Source: DAIOFH01 sp036745875 (GTDB lineage Bacteria > Planctomycetota > SZUA-567). From it: a stretch of DNA of 14,466 bases. The translations under genes and the position numbers were made by a program. The stretch lies in contig DAIOFH010000100.1 of NCBI GenBank assembly GCA_036745875.1, forward strand, positions 1 to 14,466, written 5' to 3'. Shown here piece after piece: positions 1-6,146 of this stretch (within the stretch, counting starts at the first letter, position 1; each line of letters begins with the position of its first letter). The notes under the pieces were generated by a model that ran no database searches, was not told the origin of the DNA, and saw only the letters and a list, made by a program, of their open reading frames with translations.

Positions 1-28
1 AGTTAAAAAATATACGAATGCGCCAGGC

Positions 29-2566
29 CTAATAGGGCAAAGGCTCCAATTCACTGTCAATCCCGATCCCTTGAGGGGAGCCAGGCAACAATACTTGCGT
101 CTTATGGGTTTTACCGTCTCCTGAAGCAGACATGGCGGAAATGTTGTTTGGCTGCTTGATCGGATCGCCGCCCTCTATAATTTCCGCAGGCCTTCTGCCG
201 CCATCGCGGGTTTTCCGGTAGAGGTTGGCATTGCGGATGGGCAAGTCGCGCTGACCGTCCTTTTCCACCACATACCCGGCAATCAGTAACGGAGCGTCCC
301 GTTCGTTAACCACAGGTGCGGTAAAGCCCAGTGCAACAGGGCCGGAAGTCGCTATGGCCTTGCCTGTGGAGCCGGCAACAGGCTTATCGGAGGCAGGTGC
401 TCCTTCGGGAGTGATATTTTGCGGCAGCGAATGTGCGAACGAAGAACCATCGCCAAAGATATCAACAGATGTCAAAGCTTCGCTGCCGCCGGTGCTGTTG
501 TCACCAAGCGGTGCGGGAAGATTGACGGCAAAATCTACGAAGTCATTCTGTAACGACAAGGCAGGCGCCTCGACAGCAACAGGGGCAAGCGGCTCCCAGG
601 CGACAGGAGCGATGTTCAGCGGCTTGGCTTCAACCGGGACCGGCTTCTGCTCGAGTGTGACGCTGGTCATAGGCAATGCGTTCTCCGCAGAGTTGTACGC
701 GGGAGCGGCGCTTGCCAGGTACGATTCATTGGCTTGGGCTAGGGTCATCCGCGGTTGAGGTCCGAAGTCAAACCACGAAACCTCCCTGTTGTCGGGCACG
801 ATATCGACAATGGGATTGATGATGTGGACCGCAATGTCCATATCGTACGGATTTGTCGCCTCCGCCGGTATGACAGTTGTGGCAATGGGGGCGGCGGATG
901 CGGCAGCCATACCGATTGTCGAGGTGCTCGGGAGCGTTTGCGCCGTGAACACGCGCGGCGCGGTTATCGATGCCGGCGCGCTGGCCAATGCTCCGCTCGT
1001 GACGGACGCCCTAACGTTGCCGGGCTGCGCCGGAATGTTGTTGCCGTTCTGCCGAGTGGGCAGGCTGGCGATGTAATGGCTTATCGCTACGGGACGCTCG
1101 TCCCACGGCCGGAGCGCAGCCGCCCGCGCGGCAAGGATCGAGGCCTGTTCATAATGTCCGAGGTCGGCATACGCATTCGCAAGGGCGATAAGCGACTGGA
1201 AATCGTCATCGATATGTTCCGCGACCATGGTGTACAGGCGGGACGCTTCGTCAAGTCGGCCCCAGGCACCGAGGATGCGTGCCTCGAGGATTTTCGCGGG
1301 GATATACTCCGGCAGCAGGCTGTACATGCGTGTGACCAGAGTCTTGACATAGGCAAGATCGGGACGGACGGACGCCCTTTGCTTCCTGAATTCAATCTCG
1401 GCCATTTTCTGCAGGGCGACAAGTCCGGACCGGCCTGGCGTCACGCAGCGTTCAAAACAGTCATAGGCGATATCAAGATTGACGACACCGCCATTGGCGA
1501 GGAACAATGCTTCGTGATACGAGCCAATTTCATCATTAAGCCACAATTCGTCAGCCAGTGGTCTGTTGGCCTGGACAAGTTCGCTGTAAAGATTCGAAGC
1601 GTCCGAAGGGCGACCGGCGCGCTTGTAGATGCGGGCGCGGTGCACATCGAGGAGGGCTTCGTTCCTGACCGAAATACCGGGCGTGGAGGCCGCTTGGTTG
1701 ATGGTGTTGAAGGCGGCGACCAGATCTCCCTGCATCGCCTGTGCTTCGGCCTGTATGCCCAGGGCGGAAAGGGAAAGGGCGGGTTGCTTCGCCGCAACGG
1801 CGGCATACTCCAGCGCCATCTCGGCGTCGTTCGTCTTCAGGCAGATGTCGGCAAGCGCCAAGTACAGAAGAGGCTCGTCCTTGCCCTGGTTGATGGCCGC
1901 CTGGAGACGCTCGCGGGCTGCGTGCAGGTCGCCTGTCGATATTTTCGCCCTGGCGGAAAACTCGCACGCGGCGGCATTGTAGGCGGCTGGCATGGTGCGG
2001 GACAAGGCCGAGTCAAAATGCCAGTCCGCCGCCGCGATGTCATCGGAGACAAGGCTTTCCATCCCGGCGCGCATGTGAGCGACGGCTTCAGGGTCGAGCC
2101 GGGCATCGGCGCGCGTGACAGCTTCGATCTTGCTCACCAGCACCCACGGCGTGTTGGCGTAGGTGGAAGTGATCCGGCCGGTGACGGCGATCAGCTGGTA
2201 TTGTCCAAAGGACTGGACGGTTTGAACCGCCGCTTTGTTGCGTTTGGCAATGTACAGCGTGGGCAGTCCGTTCTTCCGGGCTTCCTCTGTCCAGAGCTGG
2301 GCGTGTTCCGGCCAGACGGCAAAATTAATGTGGTCGCCGTTGTTGAAGCGCGTCTGCTGGGGCTTGAACAATTCGCCAAGGTCGGCGAAGCGGCAGAGGA
2401 AAAATACTTCCCGTCCCGCGTATTGGTCGGGTTCCTGCATGACACGTTCAAGCGAATAGGATTCGATTTCAGTGGTGGTTAGCATGGACTCCGAGGCACT
2501 GAGCTGTGTGCAGCCTGCAGTAAACACCGCAGTTGCCAGGATCCAACAAATAAATCTGCCGTTCAT
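29..2566 (-). CDS. TPR-repeat outer lipoprotein, 845 aa
   Basis: Predicted lipoprotein of unknown specific role. The N-terminus has Arg4, a hydrophobic stretch and a lipobox-like TAGC ending at Cys19, so the mature protein should be lipidated and exported. Residues about 35-150 form a compact beta-rich region ending in an OB-like ITGR..NTPWVLVSKIE-type pattern. Residues about 160-490 are helical with TPR-like repeats (A..L...G....A), for example ALANAYADLGHYEQASILAA near 461-480, which normally form a protein-binding scaffold. Residues about 500-760 are Ala/Pro/Ser/Thr-rich and probably disordered, and the last about 85 residues are more ordered and charged. A GGAGG Shine-Dalgarno lies 7 bases before the ATG, which supports this start. 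The gene follows the hicBA locus after about 190 bases and is probably a separate unit. TPR assignment is by pattern only. The -3 Thr of the lipobox is less common than Leu. Confidence 0.85.
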   Translation of the reverse strand: MNGRFICWILATAVFTAGCTQLSASESMLTTTEIESYSLERVMQEPDQYAGREVFFLCRFADLGELFKPQQTRFNNGDHINFAVWPEHAQLWTEEARKNGLPTLYIAKRNKAAVQTVQSFGQYQLIAVTGRITSTYANTPWVLVSKIEAVTRADARLDPEAVAHMRAGMESLVSDDIAAADWHFDSALSRTMPAAYNAAACEFSARAKISTGDLHAARERLQAAINQGKDEPLLYLALADICLKTNDAEMALEYAAVAAKQPALSLSALGIQAEAQAMQGDLVAAFNTINQAASTPGISVRNEALLDVHRARIYKRAGRPSDASNLYSELVQANRPLADELWLNDEIGSYHEALFLANGGVVNLDIAYDCFERCVTPGRSGLVALQKMAEIEFRKQRASVRPDLAYVKTLVTRMYSLLPEYIPAKILEARILGAWGRLDEASRLYTMVAEHIDDDFQSLIALANAYADLGHYEQASILAARAAALRPWDERPVAISHYIASLPTRQNGNNIPAQPGNVRASVTSGALASAPASITAPRVFTAQTLPSTSTIGMAAASAAPIATTVIPAEATNPYDMDIAVHIINPIVDIVPDNREVSWFDFGPQPRMTLAQANESYLASAAPAYNSAENALPMTSVTLEQKPVPVEAKPLNIAPVAWEPLAPVAVEAPALSLQNDFVDFAVNLPAPLGDNSTGGSEALTSVDIFGDGSSFAHSLPQNITPEGAPASDKPVAGSTGKAIATSGPVALGFTAPVVNERDAPLLIAGYVVEKDGQRDLPIRNANLYRKTRDGGRRPAEIIEGGDPIKQPNNISAMSASGDGKTHKTQVLLPGSPQGIGIDSELEPLPY

Positions 2567-2757
2567 GTTCCGTCCTCCGGGAAAGCAATTAATAGATTTC
2601 TCGTCGTTGTTACTTTCCTGGAACGGTTGGTTTCTTTCCTAATTTATCGTCAATATCGTCAATGCGTTTCGGATTCCGATAACGGAAGCGGAGGTTCGAA
2701 TCCGATGGGTATGCAAAAACGCCGGACACGCATCATGTCGGAAATGTGGAAGGCTTG

Positions 2758-2793
2758 TTAAAAGCGATGGTTGATACCACTTTGCTTCAAAAC
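2758..2793 (-). CDS. hicA: HicA-family toxin, C-terminal fragment (rest in assembly gap)
   Basis: Only the last 11 codons are visible before the run of Ns: VLKQSGINHRF, then a TAA stop. HicA/YcfA toxins that pair with DUF1902-type HicB commonly end in a pattern such as TAN-x-ILKQAGI-x-x-F, and this fragment matches it closely. HicA is a small mRNA-cleaving double-stranded-RNA-binding-fold toxin of about 60-80 residues. Its catalytic His would lie in the missing part. Gene order (HicB first, HicA second, same strand) fits known hicBA loci. About 55 codons appear to be missing. The call rests on 11 residues plus the HicB neighbour, so it is a good inference rather than proof. It might also be an unrelated ORF end. 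Confidence 0.55.
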   Translation of the reverse strand, partial: VLKQSGINHRF

Positions 2794-2893
2794 NNNNNNN
2801 NNNNNNNNNNNNNNNNNNNNNNNNNNNNNNNNNNNNNNNNNNNNNNNNNNNNNNNNNNNNNNNNNNNNNNNNNNNNNNNNNNNNNNNNNNNNN
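2794..2893. other. Assembly gap of exactly 100 N
   Basis: Exactly 100 unknown bases, the usual placeholder for a scaffold join of unknown length. It falls inside the hicBA locus. From typical family lengths, the missing HicB tail and HicA head would need roughly 250-330 bases, so the real gap is probably longer than 100. Reading frames running through the Ns are not meaningful. Confidence 0.97.
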
Positions 2894-2990
2894 AACCGGA
2901 TTCCAGCGCAAGTCCTGGAATGGATTCACTGGTTGCAATCCAAACGGCGGCATCCGCGTCCCATGACAAAGCGACGATATATTCGCTCAT
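2894..2990 (-). CDS. hicB: HicB-like antitoxin (DUF1902 type), N-terminal part
   Basis: The first 32 residues are visible and then run into the gap. They begin MSEYIVALSWDADAAVWIAT and continue SESIPGLALESG. This is the opening strand-turn-strand of the HicB partial-RNase-H fold, in which W-D-x-x-A-x-V-W-x-A-x-S-x-x-I-P-G-L-x-x-E is the hallmark of the DUF1902 branch. HicB neutralises the HicA RNase, and DUF1902 members usually have about 70-75 residues. The start is well supported by an AGGGGAA Shine-Dalgarno 5 bases upstream. The gene begins 47 bases after the lipB stop and has a candidate promoter of its own overlapping that stop. The C-terminus, and hence any DNA-binding domain, cannot be seen. 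Confidence 0.75.
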
Positions 2991-3000
2991 TTGATTCCCC

Positions 3001-3021
3001 TTTACAGTCGGCTATTGTCAA
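3001..3021. promoter_or_regulatory. Imperfect inverted repeat upstream of hicB (possible operator)
   Basis: On the plus strand, TTTACA, nine bases, then TGTCAA: arms complementary at 5 of 6 positions. The element sits between the candidate -10 box and the hicB Shine-Dalgarno. Toxin-antitoxin operons are usually autorepressed from such sites, but the arms are short and this could be chance. Confidence 0.2.
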
Positions 3022-3048
3022 TATATGAATGTCGCCGCTACCTTACAA
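3020..3048 (-). promoter_or_regulatory. Candidate sigma-70 promoter of hicBA
   Basis: On the minus strand, TTGTAA (3043-3048), a 17-base spacer, then TATATT (3020-3025): 4/6 and 5/6 matches to consensus with ideal spacing. It overlaps the end of lipB and would start a leader of roughly 20 bases before hicB, which allows expression independent of lipB. Confidence 0.4.
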
Positions 3049-3712
3049 TATCCCGCAGCCCAAGTATCGCGGCAACGGAATCCTTGAGGCGGGGGTATGT
3101 TTCGTCCATGGTGCATTTGCGTTTCAGGACTTCCGACAGGCTGGTGACGCCGCCCTGTTCCGCGAGAATGCCGCAAGGATGCATGAACCGGGTAAAACAA
3201 CTGAGGTCGGGATCGATGTTCATGGCTAAACCATGCCAGGTTATCCAGCGGCTCACGGCGACGCCGACAGCCGAGATTTTCCTTCCTTCTATCCACACGC
3301 CGGTCAGGCCCGGTCTCCTGCCGCCGTCAATGCCGTATCCCTTGAGGAAATGAATGACGCATTCTTCCATCAGGCGCAGATAATGGTGGAGATCCCGCTT
3401 GTACCAGGCGAGACGCAGGATGGGATAGACGGTCCACTGACCCGGACCATGATAGGTCACGTCACCGCCGCGGCCGGAAGGGTGAAACTCCACACCCGCA
3501 CTGGCGAGCGCTTCGCGGGTGACAAGAAGATTGCTCCCATCTCCCGAGCGGCCGCAGGTGATGACTGGTTTATGTTCGGCGAAAATTACAGTGCCTGGAG
3601 AATCCGTGTCCTGCGCCAGCTGGGCGACCAGTTCTTTTTGCATTTGTTCGGCAGCGAGGTAGGAAATATCTTTTTCAATCCTGAATCGGGCGGGATAAGG
3701 AACTGCTGTCAT
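3038..3712 (-). CDS. lipB: Octanoyl-[ACP]:protein N-octanoyltransferase LipB
   Basis: Transfers octanoyl groups from octanoyl-ACP to lipoyl-domain lysines (2-oxoacid dehydrogenases, glycine-cleavage H protein), the first step of lipoate assembly in the cytoplasm. The 224-residue protein has the family signature RGGDVTYHGPGQ (about 81-92), the GRKISAVG loop with catalytic Lys145, the WHGLAMNI strand, and the catalytic cysteine in HPCGI (Cys180). Length is normal for LipB. The reading frame is open a further 27 codons upstream, but that stretch contains the flgM terminator, and homology begins at the ATG at 3710-3712, so the shorter start is chosen. Its Shine-Dalgarno is weak (GGTG). No lipA is in the window. 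The gene follows flgM on the same strand but is separated from it by the terminator. Confidence 0.95.
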   Translation of the reverse strand: MTAVPYPARFRIEKDISYLAAEQMQKELVAQLAQDTDSPGTVIFAEHKPVITCGRSGDGSNLLVTREALASAGVEFHPSGRGGDVTYHGPGQWTVYPILRLAWYKRDLHHYLRLMEECVIHFLKGYGIDGGRRPGLTGVWIEGRKISAVGVAVSRWITWHGLAMNIDPDLSCFTRFMHPCGILAEQGGVTSLSEVLKRKCTMDETYPRLKDSVAAILGLRDIVR

Positions 3713-3746
3713 AAAGCACCAATCAATTTCTATCGAATATGCGGAC

Positions 3747-3778
3747 AAAAAAATATAACCGGCATCTCTGCCGGTTAT
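3747..3778 (-). terminator. Rho-independent terminator of flgM
   Basis: Perfect 10-bp stem ATAACCGGCA / TGCCGGTTAT (3755-3764 and 3769-3778) with a 4-base loop. Read on the minus strand it is followed after one base by seven T (3747-3753). It lies 36 bases after the flgM stop and just before lipB, so it ends the flgM transcript and separates it from lipB. Confidence 0.88.
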
Positions 3779-3814
3779 AGCATATTCAAGCAAAAACTAC
3801 AATCAGAAGCTGTA

Positions 3815-4117
3815 TTACAGCTCGCCGGAAATCAGATCATTAAGCATTCTGCTGGTTCCGCGTTTCAGCGATTCGGGAGTGACAAGGGTGCCTGCATCGA
3901 GGCGTTCCTTGACGTCGGCGACTTTCGCTTCGCGGAAGTCCGAAGCCTGGCGCATCTTGATCTTGACGCGCGCTTCCCCGCTGATCTGGACGGCATCGTC
4001 CGACCCAGCTATATTCTGTTCCGAAATGTCTTTTTTGGCCTTGTCCTTAGACTGCGCATCGTCCTTTTGGACGGTTTTACGCATCTGCTGGAATTCGCCA
4101 TATCCGCTGATTCTCAT
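3815..4117 (-). CDS. flgM: FlgM-type anti-sigma-28 factor, 100 aa
   Basis: Small anti-sigma factor that would bind FliA (sigma-28) until the flagellar hook is complete and FlgM is exported. The N-terminal half is charged and probably disordered. The C-terminal half (about 45-97) has the FlgM pattern: V-x-I-S-x-x-A, then R-E-A-K-V-A-D-V-K-E-R-L-D-A-G-T, then a final helix RMLNDLI. FlgMs are typically about 90-100 residues. An AGGGGAG Shine-Dalgarno lies 6 bases before the ATG. The identification is greatly strengthened by a perfect sigma-28 promoter 119 bases upstream, as expected for the FliA-FlgM feedback loop. The gene is monocistronic, with a strong terminator just downstream and no flagellar gene nearby. 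FlgM sequences are poorly conserved, so the call combines motif and promoter. Confidence 0.85.
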   Translation of the reverse strand: MRISGYGEFQQMRKTVQKDDAQSKDKAKKDISEQNIAGSDDAVQISGEARVKIKMRQASDFREAKVADVKERLDAGTLVTPESLKRGTSRMLNDLISGEL

Positions 4118-4126
4118 GATTTTCTC

Positions 4127-4143
4127 CCCTGTGCTACACAGGG
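4127..4143 (-). promoter_or_regulatory. Leader hairpin covering the flgM ribosome-binding site
   Basis: Perfect 7-bp inverted repeat CCCTGTG-CTA-CACAGGG with a 3-base loop in the flgM leader. In the minus-strand RNA the second arm (CACAGGG) contains the AGGG of the flgM Shine-Dalgarno AGGGGAG, so folding would hide it. This is seen directly in sequence; a regulatory effect is inferred. Confidence 0.4.
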
Positions 4144-4235
4144 ATAACTCCTTGGACTCTGTGCGCCCCTCATGGGCTGGTTAAAAACTTTTTACTGACA
4201 ATCCTTTGACTCTATTTTTATCGCTGTTAATCAAA

Positions 4236-4262
4236 TTATCGGCATGGGACGAGTTTACTTTA
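4236..4262 (-). promoter_or_regulatory. Sigma-28 (FliA) promoter of flgM
   Basis: On the minus strand, TAAA (4259-4262, extended TAAAGTAA), a 15-base spacer, then GCCGATAA (4236-4243). This is an exact match to the FliA consensus TAAA-N15-GCCGATAA, including spacing. Transcription would begin around 4229 and give a leader of about 110 bases before flgM. No other match with this spacing was noticed in the window. Confidence 0.88.
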
Positions 4263-4321
4263 GGAATATATGAACAAAAACCAAAAAATATTCAAGTCCA
4301 CAACTCTTTAATATTCAAGGG

Positions 4322-4350
4322 ATTATACGGGAAGCTCCGTCCGACTGCAA
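4322..4350 (-). promoter_or_regulatory. Possible second, sigma-70-like promoter upstream of flgM
   Basis: On the minus strand, TTGCAG (4345-4350), 17 bases, then a perfect TATAAT (4322-4327). The -35 matches consensus at only 3 of 6 positions. If used it would give flgM a housekeeping transcript with a leader of about 200 bases. Confidence 0.3.
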
Positions 4351-4465
4351 TTCTTTTTAATCCGGCGACCCGTCAGTGCACAATCCTGAATCATCTTAAT
4401 TAGCGGTCGCTCACGCAAAACCTTTAGGGTAAAAAAAGAAAATATTAAAGATTCCTTGAAATATT

Positions 4466-4876
4466 TCAGGCATACATATCGCCAACAATAAATCCATTTG
4501 CCGAGAGGGTTAGTGTTCCGGAAGCATTATCCCGTTCCAAAGCAATATCATAAACCATAAAATCCCCCATGAGGGGTGAGGCTTCGTTACATGTGTTTTG
4601 GCCGTCAATGCGCTGGAGGACCATTCCCGGTTTTATTTCGCCTGCAGGCAGCATCCCCTGGGCGGTCAGGACTTTTTGATCAGCGGTCAGATCCAGCATA
4701 ATGTCGTTGTCCGCTGCAATCCTGAACATGCCGACAGCCGGACCCTGCCAGTGCTTGCTGACAGCAACTCCTCCTCCCGACATGGCATTACGCACAATGT
4801 CGCCGACCGAAAGGTCTTCGACTCGCTTGTCCGTCCCGTCGGCCATGCGTGTGACCGCGTAGGCGCTAATTCCCAT
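4466..4876 (-). CDS. Stand-alone Hint-fold (intein/hedgehog-like) protein lacking autoprocessing residues, 136 aa
   Basis: The sequence follows the Hint fold along its length. It has a block-A-like strand V-T-R-MADGT (8-15) with VEDLSVGDIV (19-28), a GPAVGMFRI strand (45-53), a block-B-like LTADQKVLTAQGMLPAGEIKPG (63-84, pattern LTxDHPVLT), and a C-terminal LSANGFIVGD (124-133) resembling the ANG-[IV]-L-V-GD end of some Hint families. Active Hint domains need an N-terminal Cys/Ser, a block-B His and often a terminal His-Asn. Here the N-terminus is MGIS with no Cys, the His is Gln67, and there is no His-Asn. It is therefore probably a fold kept for binding rather than splicing. It starts 7 bases after the KS stop, with GAAGGA overlapping that stop, so it is co-translated with the KS. 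No exteins or signal peptide. Function unknown. Confidence 0.7.
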   Translation of the reverse strand: MGISAYAVTRMADGTDKRVEDLSVGDIVRNAMSGGGVAVSKHWQGPAVGMFRIAADNDIMLDLTADQKVLTAQGMLPAGEIKPGMVLQRIDGQNTCNEASPLMGDFMVYDIALERDNASGTLTLSANGFIVGDMYA

Positions 4877-4883
4877 AACCCTT

Positions 4884-6119
4884 TTATCCTTCGTATTTTC
4901 CGACTATCAGCACCGCGTTTATCCCAAGCATGCCAAAACTGTTGTTAAGGATGGTTTTAATGGGGCGGTTTGCCTTGACCGGCTTGCCCAGGACAATATT
5001 CGGATAGGCGCAATCCGGGTCGAGGTTATCCACGTTTACGGCGGGATGGACAAAGCCGTCCTCGAACGACGGCAGGTTGCCTGCAAGTTCCAATGCGCCC
5101 GCCGCTCCCATCGCATGGCCGAAATAGCCTTTGGCTGCATTGAGGTAGGCGGGGGAGTCGTCGCCAAACACCATTTTCACCGCCGCCACTTCCTTGGGGT
5201 CGCCTTCCGGGGTAGAGGTGGCGTGGGCGCTGATGATGTCGATATCTTTTGGCTGAAGCCCTGCGCGTTTGAGGGCGAGGGACATGGCTTCGGCTTGGCG
5301 CTCCGTATTGGGGAGGACAAAGTCGGTGGCGTCGGTGTTGACCGCCCAACCGAGTATTTCGGCGACGATATGCGCTCCGCGGGCCAGTGCATCGTCCAGC
5401 CTCTCCAGGACATAGAGGCAGCCGCCTTCGGCGATGACAATGCCGTTCCTATCGCGGTCGAAGGGGCGGGAGGCTTTATTGGGGTCGGCATTCTTGGCCA
5501 GGGCGTTCTGCGCCAGGAAGCTGGCGAAAATGCCGAAGGTATGGATCGCCTCGGAAACGCCTCCCGCTATGGCCTGGTCGACTTCGCCAAGCATCAGCTG
5601 TTGCGCACCGAAGATCATGCCGTAATTTCCCGCCGCGCAGGCGGCGCCGACAGTGCAGTGCGGCCCGGTGATGCCGGCATTGAGGCAGAGTTCGCCAGCC
5701 GGGTTGTTGGCGATGGAGCGCGGGTTGTGGTGATGGGACCAATACTTGACGTCGTAGTCGAACTCCTTGATATTGGCCACTTCGTTTTCCGTTTCGACAT
5801 TGCCGTGCTCGGTGATCCCGACATACACGCCGATGCGGGACTTGTCGAGGTTGTCAAAATCGAGTTTGCTGTCGGCGATCGCCTCCTTGCCGCAATAAAT
5901 GGCGATCTGGCCCGCGCGTGTGCCGCGCCGTGCCTCCTTCCGGTTCTGGTGCCTGTTGACCGGGAAATCGCAGACCCCCGCCGGCCATTCGGTCATATAG
6001 CGCGGGGTCATGAGGCTGATCGCCGGTTTTCCCGAAAGCAGTCCGGAGCGCATGGTTGCAAGGTCGTTGCCCAAAGGCGAAGTAAGACCTACGCCGGTGA
6101 TGACAATTCGTGTTTTCAT
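4884..6119 (-). CDS. FabF-like beta-ketoacyl-[ACP] synthase
   Basis: Condensing enzyme of the thiolase fold that would extend an acyl-ACP by two carbons. The catalytic set is complete (numbering from the upstream ATG at 6131): Cys165 in VGAACAAG, His303 in SAHATSTPEGD, Lys334 and His339 in AAKGYFGHAMGAAGA. Length of about 411-415 residues matches FabF/KAS II. The start at 6119 (MKTRIVITGVG) fits the family. The ATG at 6131 adds only MDRS, and neither has a strong Shine-Dalgarno. The C-terminal loop reads NSFGMLGIN where FabF has NSFGFGGTN, so the usual acyl-gating Phe is Met401. With an SDR 27 bases upstream and a Hint-fold gene 7 bases downstream, it looks like a specialised lipid or secondary-metabolite KS rather than the housekeeping fabF. 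No ACP or chain-length factor is adjacent. Confidence 0.93.
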   Translation of the reverse strand: MKTRIVITGVGLTSPLGNDLATMRSGLLSGKPAISLMTPRYMTEWPAGVCDFPVNRHQNRKEARRGTRAGQIAIYCGKEAIADSKLDFDNLDKSRIGVYVGITEHGNVETENEVANIKEFDYDVKYWSHHHNPRSIANNPAGELCLNAGITGPHCTVGAACAAGNYGMIFGAQQLMLGEVDQAIAGGVSEAIHTFGIFASFLAQNALAKNADPNKASRPFDRDRNGIVIAEGGCLYVLERLDDALARGAHIVAEILGWAVNTDATDFVLPNTERQAEAMSLALKRAGLQPKDIDIISAHATSTPEGDPKEVAAVKMVFGDDSPAYLNAAKGYFGHAMGAAGALELAGNLPSFEDGFVHPAVNVDNLDPDCAYPNIVLGKPVKANRPIKTILNNSFGMLGINAVLIVGKYEG

Positions 6120-6146
6120 GCTTCTATCCATTCTTATAGACGACTC

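Larger units (their letters stand above)
4118..4465. other. AT-rich intergenic region holding the flgM promoter and leader
   Basis: 348 bases without a credible gene. The part near flgM holds a leader hairpin and the sigma-28 promoter, and a weaker sigma-70-like promoter lies at 4322-4350. The remainder, 4351-4465, is AT-rich with A/T runs. No GC-rich terminator for the SDR-KS-Hint cassette is visible there, so how that transcript ends is unclear. Confidence 0.7.

Noticed and set aside
755..2482. 575-codon frame on the plus strand.
   Set aside because: Antisense to the TPR lipoprotein in a GC-rich frame; Arg/Gly-rich translation without domains or a ribosome-binding site.
2646..2663. Tandem 9-base repeat ATCGTCAAT twice.
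   Set aside because: Only two short copies with no associated element; probably chance or simple slippage.
2691..2704. GAGGTTCGAATCCG resembles the T-arm of a tRNA, within an 8-bp inverted repeat (2669-2676 / 2698-2705).
   Set aside because: The T-stem does not pair, and there is no anticodon arm, acceptor stem or CCA region around it. It could be a worn attachment-site remnant but nothing else supports that.
2794..2893. Several frames reading through the N run.
   Set aside because: The Ns are unknown sequence of unknown length, so continuity of frame across them has no meaning.
4206..4403. 65-codon open frame on the plus strand.
   Set aside because: TTG start without a Shine-Dalgarno, AT-rich composition, and it lies over the sigma-28 promoter and flgM leader on the other strand.
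4457..4468. 12-bp palindrome TGAAATATTTCA over the Hint-gene stop codon.
   Set aside because: Low-complexity AT palindrome with no loop and no T-tract; too weak to be called a terminator or operator.
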